A stretch of DNA of 64,000 nt from assembly GCF_026914265.1 (NCBI RefSeq), contig NC_069129.1:22491945-22555944 (forward strand). Direction: 5' to 3'. Positions 36,206-47,463 of this stretch are shown piece after piece. Each line of letters opens with the position of its first letter. The first letter of the stretch is position 1. The stretch comes from Mya arenaria (taxonomy: Eukaryota; Mollusca; Bivalvia; Myida; Myidae). The position numbers and the translations under genes are program-made. Under the pieces are notes generated by a model, which saw only the letters and a list, made by a program, of their open reading frames with translations, did no database searches and was not told where the DNA came from.

Positions 36206-37430
36206 TAAACATAATTGTTGATAATATTGTTATAATTTTATTTGCTTTCTGAACACACTTAACTGTTATGTGTAAAATAAACTTTAAAACAATTTATTAT
36301 AAATATCATCGGAGTTATGTAATCATAGAAAGGCAATCTCTATTGTAAAGCTCAAGTTTAGGGAAACAAAACATTAATGCATTAATTTCCTTGATACATG
36401 ATAATAAGAAACAATAAACGACGTTGTTTAGATCAAATGTGTTTTTGCTGTTTTTCTTCCTTTCTCCATAAAGAATCTTTTTGTATTAATTTAGTGAATT
36501 TTTGTTATTGATATAACTACCGTAATGTTTCTCTCAATGAATTAATATCCGTAATATATGAAATTCAAAACTGTTCTAACTAGCAACATAGGAGTTAAAA
36601 AAGATCATAGTCATTGGGTTTATACATTGATCTGCGTCATTTACGAATATGATTTTGTATTATCTATTCGTATATACGTTTTAGACCTTAAGCTCGTTGT
36701 TCAACTGAATTGTCTTGTTCACTAACAGTATGTCCAAACAAACTTCAAAGCAAATGTATATGCTTCGGATTCAAGCCTTTACCAACAAGAAGGAGACAAT
36801 TTTCAAAATAAAAATAAATCGCAAGATGTCGTCAATATTATATACACTTATATTCATAACGATATTTCATGTTTTAAGACTTCTGGAAAATATACGTATA
36901 TTGGGCACGGTTACATTAAGAAATTTGGAGGATTGGCATAGTCTGCTGAAAGGTCATTTTGTTATCAAAGAAATCCACAAGTTGAGCAGCATTAAGGGAA
37001 CATGTCAGAATCTTGGATGTCCTTAATTGTCTTAACTATCTCTCAGTTATAAGAAACATATTTTATGTTTAATATGTATATAGAAAAAAGCGTTAATAAT
37101 CTGCTGTTGATGAGTGTAGATTGTCGGAGATCATGGCGGATAGCAACGGGCAGCTGATAAATCCCGCCTAATTTGGATGCTGATTGGTCAGTCTGGTATA
37201 GACCTGTTAGTTTGACTGGCATGTCAATTCAACGGGAATAAAACGAGTATCCATTATGAGGGAGTAATATGGAATTTATTCTTTTGACATTTGCAAAACA
37301 GCAATTTAGCTAAATGTTAGTTTTTTAATAAAAAAATAAGTGCGTATGAGATTGAGAAACTTATACAAAATTGTTAAAGTACCTTGTAACCTTTATCTAT
37401 TCGGGGAGACGCCGTATTAAAAAACAAAAT
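36206..37430. other. Unit A-specific insert, no recognised gene
   Basis: Absent from unit B. The longest frame (36715-37026, 103 residues) is rich in Lys and Ile and matches nothing I know; I do not call it a gene. Confidence 0.5.
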
Positions 37431-37434
37431 TTAA

Positions 37435-37780
37435 AGCTGCACTCTCACAGATTGAACGTTTTGACAACTTTTTTATTTTTTGTCTTGGAACGAGCCAATT
37501 TTTGCGAAACTCCATGGAAAACAGTGATATAAGACTGCTGACAAAACATTAGATTGCAGATCTTTATATTTAAGGTCAAAATGAATGTTTTATGCATTTT
37601 TCTTAAACCGTTAGTACACCATAAAACATTGTTTTTCGAACAGAAATATACAAATTTGCGATCTAATATTTGGTCAGCAATCTTTTATCATTGGTTTGCA
37701 GATATTTACGCAAATATTTGCTTTTTCCAATATTTGTTTTTAAAAAGTTGTAAAAACAGTAAATTTATGAGAGTGCAGCT
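37435..37780. mobile_element. TTAA-flanked MITE
   Basis: Perfect inverted ends AGCTGCACTCTCA, flanked by TTAA at 37431-37434 and 37781-37784. About 346 bases, no coding capacity. TTAA flanks are typical of piggyBac-type targets, though the ends do not look like known piggyBac termini. Confidence 0.85.
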
Positions 37781-38070
37781 TTAAACAAAAACAACATTAT
37801 TCAGGACCGTTATAATTTGAAACTTCTTTATCAATTAAAGCATAATATTTCTAAAACACACTGTACTTCACATTTTATCGTGCAACGTGGAAAATATCGA
37901 AATCGTTTGTCTGCAAATCATAAACTTGTCCCTAGGTTACAGCTACATTTTGGTCAATATCATATATAGTCCTGGGCGCCGACTAATGTAAAATTGCATC
38001 AACAGCAAAGTAAATGTCCGCAATAATCTGCCAGTAGGTCGAATGGTTTCCTCTAGAATATATTCGTAGT

Positions 38071-39738
38071 CTACAATTGATACACATAAACAAAATCGTT
38101 TTCCCCGCCAACATAGAGAAGCCGATCCACAGCATTATAGTCAATTGCCACAACGGGGAAATCCAAAGGCTCTGACAACACGCTGGAAACGTGACCACTT
38201 CGGTAGACCCGGTAAACATTCTTGTTCGTCCAACTTGCAACCAGGAGGGAATCTTCAAGCACTCGTATATTCTGTGGGGACTTCAGCAGCTCTGAGTGTG
38301 CAAATAGTTGTACTGTGCCATCATGCTTGATTTCAACAATAGACTTATATCCTGAAACAAACAATGATCCAGTGGTTTTGTCGACAGTTGAAAATGAATC
38401 AGAATAATGATATGGAGAAATGAGCGATTCACCATCTGAATTTTTTGTTGGCAACAAGTCTTTGTTTACGATTCTGTATAGCTTTCCGTCAAGGGTATGC
38501 TCAGTCAGCTGTAACGGATTTCCTCCAATGACTTTTAAACATTGGTTGTAATGTTCTATTGTACGACATGTGGATATATTTTCAATTGCGCTCCTGCTTT
38601 TCAATTTCAACGTTACGGTATTCTTTTGTGCCTGAAGATGAACAATTTTACTATTTTTAGACATAAATATTCGGTTAAGCACAGATACAGTATTGTGATC
38701 TCCAACACTCAGCTGCACAAATTCACCATCTGCTTTCGTTCTTGACATAACTGCACCTCTGTCAGTGTCAATCAGGCTTATTATGCTGCAGTTTTTGTAA
38801 GCAACAACCACATGAGTTTTATTCAAACAAATTATAACACTTATTTTGGTTTCTTGACTTTTGTCTGAATTGTTTACGTTTATCCTTTTCAACAAAAAGG
38901 GTGGTGTTGTAATGTTGATAAGGGACGTTGCTAAATGTTTGACATTGACAACCCTGTATCGAGTAATCTGGCTTTTACTAATGGAGGCACGGATATACTC
39001 GTCCATAACTGGCAACTGATACTTTGTTGATTGCATAAATAGCAACCAATTCATATTCTGATCAACCGTTTTGAAATCATTCACATCTGACAGCCATTCA
39101 TCAAGCTGTGTAATTGTACTCTCACATGCAGAAATAACCGAAGCCAAGTAAGCGCTGTCCGCTGCTTTCATTCCACCCAATTTGTTGGTAACAAAACGAA
39201 TGCTATTTTCATAACAACAATTTACATCACTGAGGTTTGACAATGCTCGTTGTTTTTCGCACTCCCATTTCTTTTTAAAGCTTTACATATATTCACAAAA
39301 TGACTCAAATTCTTCTTTTTTAAACCTGCTGATATTTTTCAAGTCTTTGCAAGCCACATGTCCAATACTGAGACACCTATCGCAACAAAACTGTCTATGC
39401 GTTTCACAATAAGAAACAACAACATTCCTATCGTGGATCTGGCAGACCAATGGTGAAATATCATCTTTCCTGTCGCTTTTATTTTCTTTAACTGAGTCAG
39501 GTACCTCATCTGTACTACACAACTGGTGCTTTCTCATTGGGCGGGGTCTGCAGTGGCTGTAAAAACACGTTTCGCATAAATAGTCTCTACAATCCAGGCA
39601 ATATCCCTTTGCCTTCAAATATTTTCCTTCTTCATTGCAGGGTTCACACACTTCTTCATGTTTTTCTTCTTTTGCTTCGTTTTCCATAAGCTCAGAACTT
39701 AACAATAAATGCTGACATTCCGCCATATTTTTCTCCAA
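38071..39738 (-). pseudogene. TRIM-like B-box/propeller gene, copy 3, one nonsense codon
   Basis: Same build as copy 4. It starts MAECQHLLLSSELME (with an optional upstream MEKN). B-box 1, B-box 2 and FKKEEFESFCEYM are followed by TAA at 39285-39283, where copy 4 has AAA (Lys). The same frame then continues unbroken, SFKKKWECEKQRALSNL, to VYVYQL and the stop at 38071. This is a single in-frame stop, with no shift. It would leave a 151-residue double-B-box protein, or the gene may be dying or polymorphic. Confidence 0.8.
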
Positions 39739-42185
39739 CTTTCGATATACGTTCTGAACGGTTTAAATGAGTAACTTGATAACACTGAGACATTGATTTT
39801 AGAAACCGATTTTTTTAACAGTCCTGAGCAAATGAGATCGAAACTGATCAATATCTAATAACGTTAATGAGATTCAGATCAGTCGTTATCATCCGAGTGA
39901 CAGACTTTGTTATCCGTAGGAGTTGTCCTTTCGATAAAACATATGCTCAAACGACAATAACATAATGATTAAGCACACTGCACTAGACTCAACTGGAGGA
40001 CCGTTAAAATGCTTACGGAAGAAAATATATTCTAGGGACTTTTTATTTACGCAACTCAATGCGACTTCAATATCGGGAGAACTACTTAAATTACAATCGA
40101 TAGTAGTTAGTTCCCTATGATCAAAACAGGGAACCTCAATTTTGAGTCAGAAAATTGACAAAAATAACAATTTGATTTTAAAAAAGGATGCATATGTTTA
40201 TATAAAGACAATTCAAAAATAAACACAACTTATCGTTTATAATGGACTTATATGCTCTGAACGAGATACATATATTAAATAACATAATAAATGCATGCAT
40301 TATCAAACAAACGAAAAGAAATATGGCATGATAAATGCATAGGAAAATATACTAATGATATGATGAGATATACAATTGCAAACAGAAAGATAACACAATA
40401 TCGCAAAATAAATGCATTTGTAAAGAAAATGTTTATGCCAAAATAAAGAGAGACTAAATGCTTTTGCGAACAAGCAAAATGTTACGTTGTCAAGATAAAC
40501 TTATTTGCAAGCAACGACTTGAAAAAGGTTTTCCATCATAATTACAAATAAAAGGTGGTGAAAATAGAACTTGTACGATATCTACTTATTATAACATGTG
40601 TATCGACATTATCTTAAAAGCAAACAATTTATCATATAAATATGCAATCAATGATATATCATTAACGATCACAGAATCATTATATTCATCGTTTGAAATA
40701 TTGCTAACTTATGCTTACATGCAAGTTATAATTGAAAACAAATTTTTGAACTTGGAAAATGGTTTTTAATCCAATATTAATCCACATTTGTTTTACACAT
40801 TCGACCTTTCAAGTATTTGTATTCATGCCCGGTTCAAATAAAAAAAGTTGGCGCATTAGCTGTTGTTATTAGGAACATAACTGCATAAATATTTTTTTAT
40901 TGATTTATTTTTGTAAAATGTGTTACCATTCTGTAACGACAACAACCGCCAAACTTCTATTCACTCATGAATTGATTTCATTTAATGAGTCATTTAGAAA
41001 CTCGCGCATGCGCTCTGATTTACGTTAATGCATTTTCGGGTTTTCCTGTTGAAAACTATATTATGTTTTGTTCTAAACGATTAGTCGGCAGCGTTTTATA
41101 CCTGGCATGTCAACTCAATCATTAAGACGACCCAAAATAAAGTAACTATTACGTATTACAGCAGTTTCTAACATGTTTCGTTCCCGTTTATTAATTCGAT
41201 TTGAAAATGAATGCGGACTGTTTCTAAACGAATTTTATTTCAATGCGATGGTAAAAGCTTTCTTTCATGCACATAAGGTGTACGTTTTCAAGTCATAAAA
41301 GATTCATACAGCATATCATGTTTGCATTTTAATGTGGTTCAAACATTCAGCGATGAACATAATACATGTACAAGCGTACCGGAAATTACTCCCTTGTCGT
41401 TCAATATATCAAAAGGTACTCTTTGATAGATACAGACATTCCAATATAATTTCAATACCATGTTGTCGCTTTATCCGTCCAAATAATACGGAAGGCTGAG
41501 ATTAAAATAAAACATTTAAGCAATTGTTTATGTTATGTCACATTCAGGTTATCATGATCATAAAAGATATATGTTGCAATAACGAACATCATCTTGTGTA
41601 ACCATGTTTTAAGATCCAATTGAGTTGTGTATTGTCTAAGAATCCCAAATCGCTTACATAAATGTGCAAGTATTCACACGTTCAAAAATGAATAGAAATA
41701 TAAGAACAGTTTGAAAACAATCATAGTAAAATCGTACTATATTTAAAATAGGATTTGCATTTTAATAAAAAATATTGTTTCTTTGCTGACAATGAACATA
41801 ATCACATTTCCCAATAATCAATAACATATCATTAAGAACTACTCGGTGTCATCATTTTAGGCACTAGTTCTAGTAGAAAACATATTTAACATTGTTATTC
41901 CTTCGTTCCTTTATTTTAAAACCAAAACTGTGATGCACATTTTGGTCACACAAGTTACAATGAATTAAACTTAACATAATCACTATATCTGCATTTTTCT
42001 CCAAAATCGAAGTAAAAGGCGAATCCATGTATGTCACATAGTTGACCACTCTGGCATATTGTACGTAACCTACAAACGAACTTAATGACAACCAACATAC
42101 TAAAACATCGAATCGACAGCAAAGTCGATGTCCATAATAAGTCTGACAATACGTCGACTAGGTTTTCTCTAAAAATGTTCGTAGT
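39739..42185. other. Between TRIM-like copies 3 and 4
   Basis: 39739-40880 is the upstream flank of copy 3, matching 43824-44925. About 41310-42185 is the downstream flank of copy 4, matching 29047-29090, 29586-29690, 35212-35870 and 37985-38070. The middle, 40880-41310, is unique. No other gene seen. Confidence 0.6.
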
Positions 42186-44925
42186 CTACAATTGATACAC
42201 ATGAACAAAATCGTTTTCCCCGCCAACATAGAGAAGCTTGTCCACAGCATTATAGTCAATTGCCACAACGGGAAAATTCAGAGGCTCTGGCAACACGCTG
42301 CACACGTGACCACTTCGATAGACGCGGTAAACATTCTTTTTTATCCAACTTGCAACCAGGAGTGAATCTTCAAGCACTCTTATGTTCTGTGGGTCGTTCA
42401 GCAGCTCTGAGTGTGCAAATAGTTGTACTGTGCCATCATGCTTGATTTCAACAATAGATTTACGTCCTGGAACGAACAATGAGCCAGTGGTTTTGTCAAC
42501 AGTTGAAACAGAATGAGAATAAGGAGAAATGAGCGATTCACCATCTGAATTTTTAGTTTGCAAAAGGTCTTTGTTCACGAGTCTGTATAGATTTCCGTCA
42601 AGGGTATGCTCAGTCAGCTGTAACGGTTCTCCTCCAATGACTTTTAAACATTGGTTGTAATAATCTATTGTGCGATAATGATATCCTTCATGCATTTTAC
42701 TCATGCCTTTCAATTTTAACGTTTTATTTGGTACCTGGAGATAAAAAAAATTAGACCTCCATCTGTCCTTAAGCACAAATACATACTTGTGGTCGCCAAT
42801 ACTCATCTGCACAGGTGTGTCAGCTATTTTATGTCTTGATATAACTGTATCTATGTCAGTGTCAATCAGACTTAACATGTTGCAGTTTTTGTCAGCAACA
42901 ACCACACGAGTTTGATTCAGACAAATGATATCGACTATTTTGGCTTCTTTACTTTGGTCTGAATTATTGTTCACGTTTATTCTTTTCAACAAAAAGGGCG
43001 GTGTTGTAATGGTGATAAGAGAAGTTGCTAAATGGTTAACATTGGCAGCCCCGTATCGAGTAATCTGGCTTTTACTAATGGATTCACGGATATACTCGTC
43101 CATAACTGGCAACTGATACTTTGTTGATTGCATAAATAGCAACCAATTCATATTCTGATCAACCGTTTTGAAATTCTCCACATCTGACAGCCATTCATCA
43201 AGTTGTTTAATTGTACTCTCACATGCAGAAATAACCGAAGCCAAGTAAGCGCTGTCCGCTGCTTTCATTCCACCCAATTTGTTGGTTACAAAACGAATGG
43301 TATTTTCATAACAACAATTTACATCACTGAGGTTTGACAATGCTCGTTGTTTTTCGCACTCCCATTTCTTTTTAAAGCATTTCATAGATTTACAAAATGA
43401 CTCGAATTCTTCTTTTTTAAACCTAGTGATATTTTTCAAGTCTTTGCAAGCCACATGTCCAATACTGAGACACCTCTCGCAACAAAACTGCCTATGTGAT
43501 TCACAATAAGAAACCACAACATTCCTATCGTGGATCTGGCAGACCAATGGTGAAATATCATCTTTCCTGTCACTTTTATGTTCTTTAACTGAGTCATGTA
43601 CCTCATCTGTACTACACAATTGATGCTTTCTCATTGGGCGGGGCCTGCAGTGGCTGTCAAAACAAGTTTCGCATAAATAGTCTCTACAATCCAGGCAATA
43701 TCCCTTTGCCTTGAAAGAGTTTCCTTCTTCTTTGCAGGGTTCACACACTTTTTCAGTTTTGTTTTCTTCATTTCCCTTAAGCTCAGAACTTGTGCTTAAC
43801 AATAAATCCTGACACTCCGCCATATTATTTCTCCTACTTTCGATTTACGTGCCGAACGGTTATGACTTGATGACATTGAGACATTGATTTTCGAAACCGA
43901 CTGTTTAAACAGTCCTGATCAAACGAGATCGGAACTGATCAATATCTAACATCGTTTATGAGTTTTAGATTAGTCGTTATCATCCGAGTAACAAACTTTG
44001 TTATCTGTAGATTTTGTCCTTCCGATTAAACATAAGGCCACGACATTAACATGATGACTAAGCACACTGCACTAGACTCAACTGGAGGATCGTTAAAATG
44101 CTTACGGAAGAAAATATACTCTGTGTATAAATTTACGCAACTCAATGCGCCTTCAATATCGGGTGAAAATATTAACTTCAGAACTTCATGCACTTTTAAA
44201 ATCGATAGTAGTTACTTACCTATGATCAAAACAAAGTATCTCACATTTGAACCAGTAAATTATGTCTAAAAATCACAATTTGATATTAAAAAAGAATGTT
44301 TATATAAAGACAATTTGAAAATAAACACAACTTATCGTTTATAAGGGATTTATATGCTCTTTTTTCCTTTGAACGAGGTACATATGTTAAATAACATAAT
44401 AAATGCATGTATTATCAAACGAACGAAAAGAAATATGACATGATTAATGCATGTGGAATTATACTAATGATATGATCAGATATACATTTGCAAACAGAAA
44501 GATAACACAATATGGCAAAATAAATGCATTTGTAAAGATTCTGTTTATGTCGAAAGAAAGAGAGAAAAATGCATTTTCGAACAAGCACAAATGTTACGTT
44601 GTCAAGATAAACTTATGTGCAAGCAAAAACTTGAAAAGGGTTTTCCAACATAATTACAAATTAAATGAGACGAAAAAGAACGTGTACAAAATCTACTTAT
44701 TATAACATGTGAATAGACATTACATCGAAAGCTAACAATTTATTCTATAAATAAAAAATCAGTGATATATTATTAACGATCACAAAATCATAATATTGAT
44801 CATTCTTAATGAATTGTTTTAATCCAATATTAATCCACATTTGTTTTACACATTCGACCTTTCAAATATTTGCATTCATGCCCGGTTCACGTGAAAAAGA
44901 GTTGGCGCATTAGCTGTTGTTATAA
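41310..44925. repeat. Segmental duplication unit B (with TRIM-like copy 4)
   Basis: Compact version of unit A, lacking its MITEs, LINE, SINE and palindrome. Both units end near gttggcgcattagctgttgttat (40860s and 44900s). Confidence 0.85.
42186..43823 (-). CDS. TRIM-like double B-box / propeller protein, copy 4, intact
   Basis: Intact single-exon gene of 545 residues, start MAECQDLLLS. No RING. B-box 1 at 27-67 (C27, C30, C43, C46, C51, C54, H58, H67), B-box 2 at 95-126 (C95, H98, C107, H110, C115, C118, H123, C126), a coiled coil at about 140-245, and a predicted propeller at 275-545 with KVIGGEPLQLTEHTLDG, LLVASWIKKNVYRVYRSGHV and VVAIDYNAVDKLLYVGG. Nearly the same as copy 3 outside residues 300-405. 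Likely a cytosolic scaffold or ubiquitin-pathway protein; the role is inferred from family architecture. Confidence 0.86.
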   Translation of the reverse strand: MAECQDLLLSTSSELKGNEENKTEKVCEPCKEEGNSFKAKGYCLDCRDYLCETCFDSHCRPRPMRKHQLCSTDEVHDSVKEHKSDRKDDISPLVCQIHDRNVVVSYCESHRQFCCERCLSIGHVACKDLKNITRFKKEEFESFCKSMKCFKKKWECEKQRALSNLSDVNCCYENTIRFVTNKLGGMKAADSAYLASVISACESTIKQLDEWLSDVENFKTVDQNMNWLLFMQSTKYQLPVMDEYIRESISKSQITRYGAANVNHLATSLITITTPPFLLKRINVNNNSDQSKEAKIVDIICLNQTRVVVADKNCNMLSLIDTDIDTVISRHKIADTPVQMSIGDHKYVFVLKDRWRSNFFYLQVPNKTLKLKGMSKMHEGYHYRTIDYYNQCLKVIGGEPLQLTEHTLDGNLYRLVNKDLLQTKNSDGESLISPYSHSVSTVDKTTGSLFVPGRKSIVEIKHDGTVQLFAHSELLNDPQNIRVLEDSLLVASWIKKNVYRVYRSGHVCSVLPEPLNFPVVAIDYNAVDKLLYVGGENDFVHVYQL

Positions 44926-45704
44926 TTAAACTAAGGATATATATATTTAATAATTTCTTTTTTTAAGTTAAACCATCAAGATGTCTTAAGAATAAGGCCC
45001 CCATAACTAAAGAGGCCAAAGAACGGCCTACACAATCTGACCACATGCACGATTCCTATACTGCAATATAATGCAACTTTCATACAAGTACAGTTGAAGA
45101 ACAAAAATAGCACAGTCAAGAACGACACAACGAACAACAAAGCAGCAGTAATGATTTAAAAGTTAACAATGGTGACATTAACAACGTTGTTAACTTTAAC
45201 TTTAACAATGTTCTAAAAACATCGGCCCAATGCCAATACATTACACCAAACCAGTAAAGTAAAAGGAAACAGCTCAAAATCGAACAGATTGAACGAATGA
45301 ATATAGTTATCATCCCAACCATTGGAATCAGCTTAGACCATATATAATAACTATCTTGTTTAATACAAAGGCTGCCTTTTCAATTGTTAGAGGTGAAAGG
45401 TTTACGATTAGTGTATGAACATATATGTAAGGATGTAAATTTATTAACCAAAACGGAAATCCTGATTTCGTATAAGATTGCTCGAGTGATAATTAAAGTA
45501 TTCAAAGTGGTTTGCAGTTATACAATTCACTTTTACACAAACATTAAATAAGTCTAGCACCATTTATTAGCAGCATATGTCTCTACCGTTATATGTTGCT
45601 TTGTTGAACTGTACAATGCATGTTCTTTTATCTAAAATAGCCTCGTTCTCATTGTGCATTAGTCTTTCTGATATGCTCATGATGTAATGCTATCATGAAC
45701 AGAT
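43824..45704. other. Upstream of TRIM-like copy 4, no further gene
   Basis: 43824-44925 duplicates the upstream flank of copy 3. Past 44925 it is unique AT-rich sequence with no supported gene. Confidence 0.55.
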
Positions 45705-45940
45705 GGGTTGTCCGGTTAGTTAGTTAGTTTCTCACCAAGGCAACCCGGGTTCAATTCCCGGCCTGGGCGCATGTTAGTCTGGTTAGTGGTCACCAAGCCG
45801 GACAAGCGTGTTTTCTCCGGGTTCTCCAGTTTCACTCTCAACACAAGACCACACTCTCGCGTAACATCGTGCCAACAAGAGTGATTAATATCAGTTGCAA
45901 TAGCTTGTTTCACAATCGTTGTAAAATTGAATAAAGTTTA
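45705..45940 (+). mobile_element. tRNA-derived SINE, copy 2
   Basis: Same family as 35975-36205, opposite strand: B box gggttcaattccc, body gtggtcaccaagccggacaa, tail gttgtaaaattgaata. The A box is worn. Confidence 0.85.
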
Positions 45941-46290
45941 AACTAACAATGTTCGTAAATATAAAAAAATGAAACTTGAATGCATATATCATGCAGTTAA
46001 ATTTAGAATGTTATGTAACCCACACCATAGAATATAAGTATAATATATATATGTATGTATTATACATACACAATATAATCATGTTATTTTCTTAAAGGCA
46101 CATACTCTCTTTTCATTATCAAACGTTTGAACTTGTTACTATTTACGAACAAAGAAACTTATTACTGGCTGCATTAGCCCTTTTGAACAGTTCTTATAAG
46201 CCGTCTGGCTTAAAGCAAAGCTAATCCGAAAAAATGAAAACGTTCAAAAGTATGTTCAAGTACCCTACATACTAATAAAAAATAATATAA

Positions 46291-46405
46291 ACCGGAAACA
46301 GTTGATCATATCACGTCATAATAACGCTAGAAAATCACTTTAAAAAATAAAACCGGCCGGAAACAGTTTAACATATGACGTCATGATATACCATGCAGTA
46401 TAAAA
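46291..46405 (+). promoter_or_regulatory. Promoter-like module: repeated GGAA/CRE block plus TATA
   Basis: Two direct copies of a block of about 28 bases, ccggaaacagtt..catat.acgtcat (46292-46319 and 46357-46384), the second with a perfect TGACGTCA (46376-46383). A TATAAAA follows at 46399-46405. It lies about 1.06 kb upstream of the CUB-LDLa gene A start and could drive it through an upstream non-coding exon. Inference only. Confidence 0.35.
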
Positions 46406-47463
46406 CAGTTGTACACTTATTTAAAGCTGTTTAGTATGACACAATATTCACAGTTAATAAGTAAAAAAGTCTATAAATAATTGAAAGCAAACAACGTTCG
46501 CTCCAACTTTTACAAATTCTCCCCAAATTACAAATTGTGTGCATGTGTTAAATATTTACACCTCAACTTCAATTCCTTAAATGAACTGCCTTTCGGCAAT
46601 TGCGTTCATCAATCGATGAACGCAACATCTTCGGATAACAATATACATGAAAACTATTGATCTTGTTATTGTTTGTATCGTGTCAGCAGGTCCCGTAAAA
46701 TATAAATCAACAAGAAGTGTAAAGTTATTATTTAAACGTTTTATTGCCAAACGTGTTTGAATTTTACGTTTAAAAGTGATTTCAAGTGGTTGATCTTTTT
46801 ACGTGTTATTGTGAGGTCAACTGAAAAAAATGTTTCCGGTAACAGTCGGGCTGTCCTATTTACAGAATGGGTAAGAAAGGATTACTGAAAGGTAATCCGA
46901 AATGAAATGAAGTATCTTTTTAACGTTTCTTGAATAAAATAATGAACTAATGGTGTAAATATAAGGAATGAATTGCGGGGTTGATGTCATTATCGGGGAC
47001 TCCACACAATTAGACCAGCCCAATTGCGTTCATACCCCGCAATTCATTCCTTAAATAAAACCTTACTCAGATGTATGTTACTATTGCCTAGTGGATTAGT
47101 GACCGTATAAGGACAGAAAGGACACAGGTTCATTTGTTTTATTATTTTATTTTATTAATAACTTTAATTATTTTATGTAACATCACATTAATTGCTATTT
47201 TTTCTGATATATTCTATTTAATACCTTCACAATTGCAGCTTATGTGCCTTTAAAACTCGAAGCAGATCTTGAAACACTAGTCATTTATTACTCGGACTCA
47301 CAAAAAGCGGAAGGCCCAACCAGGATTTCCTAACAGGAAAACATATGGCAAGCACTCGTGATAAATATTATCATTCACCAAGTCCGGGTTGTTAATGAAC
47401 ATGTTTATTGTGATTTATTATTTTAAATAATCACATATTTTTAATAAAAAAATATTTGTCAAA
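46406..47463. other. Upstream region of CUB-LDLa gene A with hairpins
   Basis: No coding sequence seen. Contains an 11-base-arm hairpin (46600-46610 with 46615-46625) and a perfect 20-base-arm hairpin (46962-46981 with 47034-47053). The word caattgcgttcat occurs by both, and attccttaaat is found at both outer edges (46571 and 47046), so 46571-47057 may be one element. Confidence 0.55.

Larger units (their letters stand above)
35212..40880. repeat. Segmental duplication unit A (with TRIM-like copy 3)
   Basis: Matches 41462-44925 in order: tcgctttatcc (35212 and 41464), acattttggtcacaca (35690 and 41938), the TRIM-like gene, and agcacactgcactagactca upstream. The outer part continues leftward to 29047 across insertions. 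About 35870-37985 has no counterpart in unit B. Confidence 0.85.

Noticed and set aside
36715-37026. Frame of 103 residues as a gene
   Set aside because: Low-complexity Lys/Ile composition, absent from duplicate unit B, no domain or splice context.
46022-46080. TA-rich palindromic stretch as a regulatory hairpin
   Set aside because: Simple alternating TA/CA sequence pairs with itself by composition; no further support.
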